Positions 47,853 through 58,700 of a stretch of DNA of 64,000 bases are shown here, piece by piece. The notes beneath the pieces were generated by a model. It made no database searches. It was not told where the DNA came from and saw only the letters and a program-made list of their open reading frames with translations. A program made the translations under genes and the position numbers. Numbering within the stretch: the stretch's first letter is position 1; the number at the start of each line of letters is the position of its first letter. Origin of the DNA: Turbatrix aceti (Eukaryota; Nematoda; Chromadorea; Rhabditida; Panagrolaimidae); assembly GCA_963969345.1 (NCBI GenBank), contig OZ017768.1, positions 2,566,718 to 2,630,717 on the forward strand, read 5' to 3'.

Positions 47853-48809
47853 TATAACCCCATATCTGATTCACAAAATATTTTTTTCAAATTATTTTTC
47901 AAATCTGTTCTTTTTTGATTTCATTTTTTTCATTTATTTACCGCCAGGAACATAGAGATACATAGTGAGTCATGTTCCAATCGTGGGTTTTTATCAGGTT
48001 GACAGCTTGCTCCACGTTACATCTACCTCTGTCGACGGATGTCGACGTGGACTTTGGAGTCAGAAAGTCGTGAAGTCCTGACATGAGGCATGTTGCGCTA
48101 CTGCCCCCAGAGTTCGCAGCTCGATTGGGGGATAGTTCATTGATAGAGTTTATCGTTCCTTGTGATTCTTTCGCCTACGCACTCCTTTTCCTTTCGTGTC
48201 AAAAAGTACATTCGAATTCTTATAATTGTTACACAATAAAAAAAATGATATCTGAAAAACATAAGGTGTTGGGGTATGAGCATTTAAATGGAGCAGTCAT
48301 AAAAAATGCCCTTATCCAAATCGAATCGAAACATTTACGCCTACGTGGACATCATTTCTGCCTCCTAACATCTAGTCTAATGATAACTAACCATTGAGAA
48401 ATGGTGAAATAAATAAATAAAAATACAATTCTACTTTAACCGCAAAAATATTTTCGTGTGATTAAAGCACTGCGTAGGCGTATGTACACTACGGGCAACC
48501 CTGCCTATCATTGTCTGACTATTGTATTATTGTATGGAAAGACAACGTGAATCGTTAACGTGAACGGCGACGAGGCAAAAATGCTTCTCAACGATAAACC
48601 GGTCGAAAAATGGTCTGAGTTTGTCTACCTCGTTTACTGGCGGAGAAACCACAGAAGAGAAGTCTGACGGCGTGCCGGCTGAAAAATCTACTTTAAGTAC
48701 CGGATCGGAATTCCTTTAGCGCTTGAAGAGTCAAGATTTTTACGGATAGAAGGACGGGAACCTTAAGACCCCCTCTGTGAGCTTTTTTATTAGTAAGGTG
48801 GAGCGTCCG
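47853..48809. other. Intergenic sequence with a decayed LINE fragment
   Basis: 48083-48397 is an open frame of 104 codons without recognisable features. 48572-48770 is a degraded piece of the LINE reverse transcriptase: CTTCTCAACGATAAACCGGTCG, read as LLNDKPVEKW.EFVYL, parallels IILNGLPVERVTEFVYLGQL of the element at 50866, then decays through stops. Nothing else was recognised. Confidence 0.55.
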
Positions 48810-50356
48810 ACACAGGCATTTTACACCTTCCGATGTTTTGTGCCATAATTGTAGGCATCTATGGGGAGGGTCCAAATACCCATATCAAAATTTTTTTAGA
48901 AGCCGGATTCTGGAGCTACGGCTTCTGGAAGCTTTCGACGTCAAATTTTCAAAATGTTTCAAAAATTCTGATTTTTGGTATACAGGGGTATCTTGGCACG
49001 AGAAATCGACTGGTGTATTTAATTTTCTCAAAAAACATCTGACTTTTTTGAAAAAATGTGATTTCTGGTTTTTCCGCCCGTTTTTGTCCGTTGCTTGGCT
49101 CCAGGATACGTATTTTGCCCGATGCGGCCGTTTTCACAGTTAATTCTAACAGCACGTATTGTTATCTCTCTCAGGAAGTCAAAAAAACAATTTATTTCGA
49201 TCATTATTTTTTGTTTCGAATTTTTTTATGCCGCCAACTCAAGCAAAAACGGGTGAAAAAACCAGAGTTGTTCGATGCTCACAAAATTGCTCCTGCTCAC
49301 TGCTCGCTCCTGCTCAGCTCACGAGCGCGAGCGGAGCGAGCGCGAAAAATTGGAGTGCTCAATGAGCATGAGCAGAGCGAGCACGAAAAATTGAATTGCT
49401 CAAAGAGCGCGAGCAGAGCGAGCGCGAGAAATTTTAAAAATGAGCACTGCTCACTATAAATTTAGTGCTACAAATACTAAAATACTGGTAATTTCGACCA
49501 AAAACACGATGTTGGGGGTATCTCGAAGCAATATGCGGTATTTCTTTTAGCAAAGGACTGAATTTGTGTCTTAAAATTCACTTTTTTTGTGTGAGCCATG
49601 TTTGCTCATTGCTTGCTCCTGCTCAACTCACGAGCGTGAGCAGAGCAAGAGCAGAGGATCTGAGAATAAAAGAGCGCGAGCAGAGCGAGCGCGAAAATTT
49701 TAGGAACTCAAAGAGCATGAGCAGAGCGAGCACGGAAAATTGAATTGCTCAAAGAGCGCGAGCAGAGCGAGCACTGAAAATTGTCGAATTGAACAACTCT
49801 GGAAAAAACGCACAGATTTACGTCTCTGTGCCTGCTCTTTGTGCGCGCAACATGCGAGTGCGCGCCGTGCTGCAGCGCATGCATGGCGCACACCACTTTC
49901 TCACTTTTTTCACCCGTTTTTGCTTGAGTTGGCGGCATAAAAAAATTCGAAACAAGAAATAATGATCGAAATAAATTGTTTTTTTGACTTCCTGAGAGAG
50001 ATAACAATATGTGCTGTTAGAATTAACTGTGAAAACGGCCGCATCGGGCAAAATACGTATGCTGGAGCCAAGCAACGGACAAAAACGGGCGGAAAAACCA
50101 GAAATCACATATTTTCAAAAAAGTCAGATGTTTTTTGAGAAAACTAAATACACCAGTCGATTTCTCGTGCCAAGATACCCCTGTATACCAAAAATCAGAT
50201 TTTTTGAAGCATTTTGAAAATTCGACGTCGAAAGCTTCCAGAAGCCGTAGCTCCGGAATCCGCCTTCTTAAAAAATTTTGATATGGGTATTTGGACCCTC
50301 CCCATAGATGCCTACAATTATGGCACAAAACATTGGAAGGTGTAAAATGCCTGTGT
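48810..50356. mobile_element. Inverted-repeat element hosting a GAGC element
   Basis: The arms 48810-49260 and 49904-50356 are close reverse complements (outer end ACACAGGCATTTTACACCTTC, inner end AAGCAAAAACGGGTGAAAAA). A GAGC element (49262-49802) sits at the centre next to ~100 bp of other sequence. No transposase frame. Confidence 0.75.
49262..49802 (+). mobile_element. GAGC-rich MITE-like element, copy 2
   Basis: Ends CCAGAGTTGTTCGATGCTC and GTCGAATTGAACAACTCTGG define a short terminal inverted repeat. The interior has three clusters of GAGC words (GCGAGCGGAGCGAGCGCG, GAGCATGAGCAGAGCGAGC) separated by the same non-repetitive core as the other copies. It is flanked by A-runs on both sides, a possible short target duplication. 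Confidence 0.78.
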
Positions 50357-50865
50357 CGTCGGAAATAAATCGGCTCGCAGAGTGGGTCTTAATTGAAAGT
50401 TGCAGGACCAGCCAGCGACCACGCTAACAGAATACTCCTGCCAAGAACTACGTCGTGGCGCAGGAAGCTACGATTGACAGCGCCATCTTCATGCAATCCA
50501 GATATCTCTCTCTGAATTTTGTGACGAGTATTTATGCACGAGAAACAGTAATAAATAAACTGAAATAAATTGCCATAGCTTGAGTAAAACTGCATGTAAA
50601 AATATTTTGGAGCACTGTTTTTAAAAGGCTTTGAAAAATTCAAATTTCATGCAATCACATATAAAAAAACTGACTTTCCGGCTATCTACATAATGCATTA
50701 TGCATAATGTTACCGCAAATCTAATATAAAATTTTGAATAACCTGTCAGCAAATCTTTGTAGAGCTAAAAAACAGGCCTGACGGACTTGTTTTAGTCTCT
50801 AATTTCAAGGTTAGATACATACATATACAAATACATATCATACCGGCATTATTTCCCTACAATAA
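50357..50865. other. AT-rich sequence upstream of LINE fragment
   Basis: No gene or repeat recognised. The 5' truncation point of the LINE lies somewhere in the last ~100 bp. Confidence 0.4.
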
Positions 50866-52260
50866 TTGTATGTTATTCGCCCAATCGCCAACTCCCTGGC
50901 AGGTCCAGTACAACACCTTCTAAATTCCATCGCCATAACAGGGGTCGTTCCTGAGAAGTTTGCCTTCTCAGACACCATTTTACTGTTCAAGAAGGGAGAC
51001 GCAGCAAAGATCGAGAATTACCGCCCGATTTCCCTGCTGTCGTCGCTGTACAAAGCCGCTACCAAGGTCCTCAAGAACCGCGTGCAACGGCAATGCGACG
51101 AAGCCATCGCCATCCCACCGGAGCAAGCAGGGTTTCGAAAGAAACTATCGACGATCACGCAGATCCACGCGCTCAACATGATGGCCGAAAAGTGCGGAGA
51201 ATTTCAACTCCCGCTCTACGCCGTCTTCGTCGACTTCCGCAAGGCCTTCGACACCATCTCGTACAACGCCATCTGGCGTGCACTGCGTGGAATTGGTGTC
51301 GAAGAGCCAGTAGTCCAGTTCATTCAGCTCCTCTACGCCAACAGCAGCTCTGCTGTACGTGTCGGGGACATCGCTGCCTGCTTTGCCACTCAAAGAGGTG
51401 TTCGCCAGGGAGACTCGCTCTCTCCGCTCCTCTTCATCCTCGTCCTCCAGTCCGTGCTCAATAACATTGACTGGTCAAATCGAGGATTCAAAATCGGCAG
51501 GCACCGACTCAGCTACCTTGCGTACGCCGACGACATTGCGCTCCTGGCCCCAGACGCTCCCACTGCTCAAGCCATGTTGCAGGACCTGGCCGACGAAGCT
51601 CTCTTAGTCGGTTTGGAAATCAATGTCGGCAAGACTAAGTGGATGAGCAACTCACAGGACGACGCAGCGATTATCCTGAACGGTCTACCGGTCGAGAGAG
51701 TTACGGAGTTTGTCTACCTTGGACAGCTTTTCTCATGGCCAAGAGACCACAGGAAGGAAATCGTCAAACGAATTTCGGCAGGACGAAAAGCGTATTTCAA
51801 GTACCGCGACTTCCTGCGCTCACGCCAAGTCAAAATGGGGCTGAAACGGCGACTCATCGAGCAGTGCATCAAGCCAGCAGTCCTCTACGGCTGCGAAACC
51901 TGGGCACTCACCGACGCCGCCGCCGAAACTCTTCAAAGGGGTCAACGTCGTCTTGAACGTGCCATCCTCGAGGTGCGTTTGAGCGACGAGATCCCCTCCG
52001 CGGCCATCCGAAAGCGCACCAAGCTCAAGGACTGGTTCGAAAGCGCTCGACTCCGGAAGCTGAAGTTCGCCAAATCGCTCGCGACGACCGACGACGACAA
52101 CTGGGCAGTTCGACTGTCAGACTGGCGCCCTACCGACGACTACGACAAAGCCAAGCGACCGCCTGGACGACCTCGTATGCGCTGGACCGACGCCCTCGCC
52201 AACGAGTATTACAAGGCCCCGGCAAAAGACTTTGACTATAGACGAGTGATTTTCCTTTGA
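50866..52260 (+). mobile_element. 5'-truncated non-LTR retrotransposon (LINE) reverse transcriptase
   Basis: A 464-codon open frame encoding most of a reverse transcriptase domain and the C-terminal region of a LINE. Visible RT blocks in order: FKKGDAAKIENYRPISLLSS (41-60), EQAGFRK (86-92), VDFRKAFD (122-129), GVRQGDSLSP (178-187), the catalytic YADD (220-223) and LEINVGKTKW. After the RT come PAVLYGCETWAL and RRLERAIL, typical of animal LINE C-termini. There is no upstream endonuclease and no natural ATG at the frame start, so the copy is 5'-truncated, as usual for LINEs; the frame is otherwise intact, implying recent insertion. Degraded relatives occur at 25697-25920 and 48572-48770. The 3' side ends about 140 bp before the left edge of the copy 2 giant-gene unit. 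Confidence 0.9.
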
Positions 52261-52400
52261 TGTGCCCCTCTTCGTACGATATCCCAGTGATACTTTGTTA
52301 TCCCGTGTGTACGAGTAAGAGATATAAATTGAATTGAAATTGAAATAATTGTATGTATAAGTACAAACAGATACACGGCTCAACAAAAATAAATGCGTAT

Positions 52401-52774
52401 TCACGTGTTAATGTGGGGGCTAAAATAAAAAAAAATATTTGGTTCTATTTAGAACGATTTCAAACGGCCCAATAAAAAAACCAAATAACGTAACAAAAAA
52501 AGTCACTTGACACCAACAAATAAGCAAATAAAAACAATCATAAGCTCATGATAGCACTTGAAACGTTTGCTACGTTGAACATCGCTTTCGTGTGTATAAA
52601 TAAAAATACGAATTCATAGGAGGTTATCACAAATATACGATACACTGTATAACTTTTGCGACACTGGTTTGTTTCACACAATTTGTGTTAAATTTAAATT
52701 TTCAATTTTCAGGGAATGATCACAACTTAACATATTGAAATTTTGAAGCTACGGTAAAATTCATTTGTAACAAA
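52401..52774 (+). promoter_or_regulatory. Conserved upstream region of giant gene copy 2
   Basis: Near-identical to 28818-29190, with the same TATA-like element near 52592 and a TTTTCAG acceptor ending at 52712, 62 nt before the ATG. The shared block begins at TCACGTGTTAATGTG in both copies. Confidence 0.65.
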
Positions 52775-55700
52775 ATGAAGAAAACTCAACTTCGATTTAT
52801 TCTATTCAGTTCAACGTTGTGCACCCTATTTATCGAAACCGCACAGGTTACTACCGATTTTACAGATTATACCGATTTCGACATGATACAGCCCATGTTA
52901 ACATGCCCCCCCGGTAAACAGCTCCTTTGTGATTGTCATTGTATTAACTCCCCAAAGTCTTTGCCTTCAACACCGTACAGCAGCACTGTGCCGTCGTCGA
53001 CTCCTGCAAGCCAATCAACCCCCTCTGAAACACCGTACAGCAGCACTGCTACTGTTACAGGACACAATCAGAATCATACAGTTTTACCTGTTTCTACCGA
53101 AACACCGTACAGCAGCAATGCTCCGTCGTCGACGTCTGCAAGCCGAGCATCTCCATCCGATGCACCGTACAGCAGCAATGCGCCGTCGTCGACTTCTGCA
53201 AGTCGATCACCTCCATCCGACGCACCGTACAGCAGCAATGCGCCGTCGTCGACGTCTGCAAGCCGAGCATCTCCATCCGACGCACCGTACAGCAGTAATG
53301 CGCCGTCGTCGACTTCTGCAAGCCGAGCATCTCCATCCGATGCACCGTACAGCAGCAATGCTCCGTCGTCGACGTCTGCAAGCCGAGCATCTCCATCCGA
53401 TGCACCGTACAGCAGTAATGCGCCGTCGTCGACTTCTGCAAGCCGAGCATCTCCATCCGATGCACCGTACAGCAGCAATGCTCCGTCGTCGACGTCTGCA
53501 AGCCGAGCATCTCCATCCGATGCACCGTACAGCAGCAATGCGCCGTCGTCGACGTCTGCAAGCCGAGCATCTCCATCCGATGCACCGTACAGCAGCAATG
53601 CGCCGTCGTCGACTTCTGCAAGTCGATCACCTCCATCCGACGCACCGTACAGCAGCAATGCGCCGTCGTCGACGTCTGCAAGCCGAGCATCTCCATCCGA
53701 TGCACCGTACAGCAGCAATGCGCCGTCGTCGACGTCTGCAAGCCGAGCATCTCCATCCGATGCACCGTACAGCAGCAATGCTCCGTCGTCGACGTCTGCA
53801 AGCCGAGCATCTCCATCCGATGCACCGTACAGCAGCAATGCTCCGTCGTCGACGTCTGCAAGCCGAGCATCTCCATCCGATGCACCGTACAGCAGCAATG
53901 CTCCGTCGTCGACGTCTGCAAGCCGAGCATCTCCATCCGATGCACCGTACAGCAGCAATGCTCCGTCGTCGACGTCTGCAAGCCGAGCATCTCCATCCGA
54001 TGCACCGTACAGCAGCAATGCGCCGTCGTCGACGTCTGCAAGCCGAGCATCTCCATCCGATGCACCGTACAGCAGCAATGCTCCGTCGTCGACGTCTGCA
54101 AGCCGAGCATCTCCATCCGATGCACCGTACAGCAGCAATGCGCCGTCGTCGACGTCTGCAAGCCGAGCATCTCCATCCGATGCACCGTACAGCAGCAATG
54201 CTCCGTCGTCGACGTCTGCAAGCCGAGCATCTCCATCCGATGCACCGTACAGCAGCAATGCGCCGTCGTCGACTTCTGCAAGTCGATCACCTCCATCCGA
54301 CGCACCGTACAGCAGCAATGCGCCGTCGTCGACGTCTGCAAGCCGAGCATCTCCATCCGATGCACCGTACAGCAGCAATGCGCCGTCGTCGACTTCTGCA
54401 AGTCGATCACCTCCATCCGACGCACCGTACAGCAGCAATGCGCCGTCGTCGACGTCTGCAAGCCGAGCATCTCCATCCGATGCACCGTACAGCAGCAATG
54501 CGCCGTCGTCGACGTCTGCAAGCCGAGCATCTCCATCCGATGCACCGTACAGCAGCAATGCTCCGTCGTCGACGTCTGCAAGCCGAGCATCTCCATCCGA
54601 TGCACCGTACAGCAGCAATGCTCCGTCGTCGACGTCTGCAAGCCGAGCATCTCCATCCGATGCACCGTACAGCAGCAATGCTCCGTCGTCGACGTCTGCA
54701 AGCCGAGCATCTCCATCCGATGCACCGTACAGCAGCAATGCTCCGTCGTCGACGTCTGCAAGCCGAGCATCTCCATCCGATGCACCGTACAGCAGCAATG
54801 CTCCGTCGTCGACGTCTGCAAGCCGAGCATCTCCATCCGACGCACCGTACAGCAGCAATGCGCCGTCGTCGACGTCTGCAAGCCGAGCATCTCCATCCGA
54901 TGCACCGTACAGCAGCAATGCGCCGTCGTCGACGTCTGCAAGCCGAGCATCTCCATCCGATGCACCGTACAGCAGCAATGCTCCGTCGTCGACGTCTGCA
55001 AGTCGATCACCTCCATCCGACGCACCGTACAGCAGCAATGCGCCGTCGTCGACGTCTGCAAGCCGAGCATCTCCATCCGATGCACCGTACAGCAGCAATG
55101 CGCCGTCGTCGACGTCTGCAAGTCGATCACCTCCATCCGACGCACCGTACAGCAGCAATGCGCCGTCGTCGACGTCTGCAAGCCGAGCATCTCCATCCGA
55201 TGCACCGTACAGCAGCAATGCTCCGTCGTCGACGTCTGCAAGTCGATCACCTCCATCCGACGCACCGTACAGCAGCAATGCTCCGTCGTCGACGTCTGCA
55301 AGCCGAGCATCTCCATCCGATGCACCGTACAGCAGCAATGCTCCGTCGTCGACGTCTGCAAGTCGATCACCTCCATCCGACGCACCGTACAGCAGCAATG
55401 CGCCGTCGTCGACGTCTGCAAGCCGAGCATCTCCATCCGATGCACCGTACAGCAGCAATGCTCCGTCGTCGACGTCTGCAAGTCGATCACCTCCATCCGA
55501 CGCACCGTACAGCAGCAATGCGCCGTCGTCGACTTCTGCAAGTCGATCACCTCCATCCGACGCACCGTACAGCAGCAATGCGCCGTCGTCGACGTCTGCA
55601 AGCCGAGCATCTCCATCCGATGCACCGTACAGCAGCAATGCTCCGTCGTCGACGTCTGCAAGTCGATCACCTCCATCCGACGCACCGTACAGCAGCAATG

Positions 55701-58700
55701 CGCCGTCGTCGACTTCTGCAAGTCGATCACCTCCATCCGACGCACCGTACAGCAGCAATGCGCCGTCGTCGACGTCTGCAAGCCGAGCATCTCCATCCGA
55801 TGCACCGTACAGCAGCAATGCTCCGTCGTCGACGTCTGCAAGTCGATCACCTCCATCCGACGCACCGTACAGCAGCAATGCGCCGTCGTCGACGTCTGCA
55901 AGCCGAGCATCTCCATCCGATGCACCGTACAGCAGCAATGCTCCGTCGTCGACGTCTGCAAGTCGATCACCTCCATCCGACGCACCGTACAGCAGCAATG
56001 CGCCGTCGTCGACTTCTGCAAGTCGATCACCTCCATCCGACGCACCGTACAGCAGCAATGCGCCGTCGTCGACGTCTGCAAGCCGAGCATCTCCATCCGA
56101 TGCACCGTACAGCAGCAATGCTCCGTCGTCGACGTCTGCAAGTCGATCACCTCCATCCGACGCACCGTACAGCAGCAATGCGCCGTCGTCGACTTCTGCA
56201 AGTCGATCACCTCCATCCGACGCACCGTACAGCAGCAATGCGCCGTCGTCGACTTCTGCAAGTCGATCACCTCCATCCGACGCACCGTACAGCAGCAATG
56301 CGCCGTCGTCGACTTCTGCAAGTCGATCACCTCCATCCGACGCACCGTACAGCAGCAATGCGCCGTCGTCGACGTCTGCAAGCCGAGCATCTCCATCCGA
56401 TGCACCGTACAGCAGCAATGCTCCGTCGTCGACGTCTGCAAGCCGAGCATCTCCATCCGATGCACCGTACAGCAGCAATGCTCCGTCGTCGACGTCTGCA
56501 AGCCGAGCATCTCCATCCGATGCACCGTACAGCAGCAATGCGCCGTCGTCGACGTCTGCAAGCCGATCATCTCCATCCGATGCACCGTACAGCAGCAATG
56601 CTCCGTCGTCGACGTCTGCAAGCCGATCATCTCCATCCGATGCACCGTACAGCAGCAATGCTCCGTCGTCGACGTCTGCAAGCCGAGCATCTCCATCCGA
56701 TGCACCGTACAGCAGCAATGCTCCGTCGTCGACGTCTGCAAGCCGAGCATCTCCATCCGATGCACCGTACAGCAGCAATGCTCCGTCGTCGACGTCTGCA
56801 AGCCGAGCATCTCCATCCGATGCACCGTACAGCAGCAATGCTCCGTCGTCGACGTCTGCAAGCCGAGCATCTCCATCCGACGCACCGTACAGCAGCAATG
56901 CTCCGTCGTCGACGTCTGCAAGCCGATCATCTCCATCCGATGCACCGTACAGCAGCAATGCGCCGTCGTCGACTTCTGCAAGCCGATCATCTCCATCCGA
57001 TGCACCGTACAGCAGCAATGCTCCGTCGTCGACGTCTGCAAGCCGATCATCTCCATCCGATGCACCGTACAGCAGCAATGCGCCGTCGTCGACTTCTGCA
57101 AGCCGATCATCTCCATCCGATGCACCGTACAGCAGCAATGCACCGTCGTCGACGTCTGCAAGCCGAGCATCTCCATCCGATGCACCGTACAGCAGCAATG
57201 CACCGTCGTCGACGTCTGCAAGCCGAGCATCTCCATCCGATGCACCGTACAGCAGCAATGCTCCGTCGTCGACGTCTGCAAGCCGAGCATCTCCATCCGA
57301 TGCACCGTACAGCAGCAATGCTCCGTCGTCGACGTCTGCAAGCCGAGCATCTCCATCCGATGCACCGTACAGCAGCAATGCTCCGTCGTCGACGTCTGCA
57401 AGCCGAGCATCTCCATCCGACGCACCGTACAGCAGCAATGCTCCGTCGTCGACGTCTGCAAGCCGATCATCTCCATCCGATGCACCGTACAGCAGCAATG
57501 CGCCGTCGTCGACTTCTGCAAGCCGATCATCTCCATCCGATGCACCGTACAGCAGCAATGCTCCGTCGTCGACGTCTGCAAGCCGATCATCTCCATCCGA
57601 TGCACCGTACAGCAGCAATGCTCCGTCGTCGACGTCTGCAAGCCGATCATCTCCATCCGATGCACCGTACAGCAGCAATGCTCCGTCGTCGACGTCTGCA
57701 AGCCGAGCATCTCCATCCGATGCACCGTACAGCAGCAATGCTCCGTCGTCGACGTCTGCAAGCCGATCATCTCCATCCGATGCACCGTACAGCAGCAATG
57801 CTCCGTCGTCGACGTCTGCAAGCCGAGCATCTCCATCCGATGCACCGTACAGCAGCAATGCTCCGTCGTCGACGTCTGCAAGTCGATCACCTCCATCCGA
57901 CGCACCGTACAGCAGCAATGCGCCGTCGTCGACGTCTGCAAGCCGAGCATCTCCATCCGATGCACCGTACAGCAGCAATGCTCCGTCGTCGACGTCTGCA
58001 AGTCGATCACCTCCATCCGACGCACCGTACAGCAGCAATGCGCCGTCGTCGACTTCTGCAAGTCGATCACCTCCATCCGACGCACCGTACAGCAGCAATG
58101 CGCCGTCGTCGACGTCTGCAAGCCGAGCATCTCCATCCGATGCACCGTACAGCAGCAATGCGCCGTCGTCGACGTCTGCAAGCCGAGCATCTCCATCCGA
58201 TGCACCGTACAGCAGCAATGCGCCGTCGTCGACTTCTGCAAGTCGATCACCTCCATCCGACGCACCGTACAGCAGCAATGCGCCGTCGTCGACGTCTGCA
58301 AGCCGAGCATCTCCATCCGATGCACCGTACAGCAGCAATGCTCCGTCGTCGACGTCTGCAAGCCGATCACCTCCATCCGACGCACCGTACAGCAGCAATG
58401 CTCCGTCGTCGACGTCTGCAAGCCGAGCATCTCCATCCGATGCACCGTACAGCAGCAATGCTCCGTCGTCGACGTCTGCAAGTCGATCACCTCCATCCGA
58501 CGCACCGTACAGCAGCAATGCGCCGTCGTCGACTTCTGCAAGTCGATCACCTCCATCCGACGCACCGTACAGCAGCAATGCGCCGTCGTCGACGTCTGCA
58601 AGCCGAGCATCTCCATCCGATGCACCGTACAGCAGCAATGCTCCGTCGTCGACGTCTGCAAGTCGATCACCTCCATCCGACGCACCGTACAGCAGCAATG

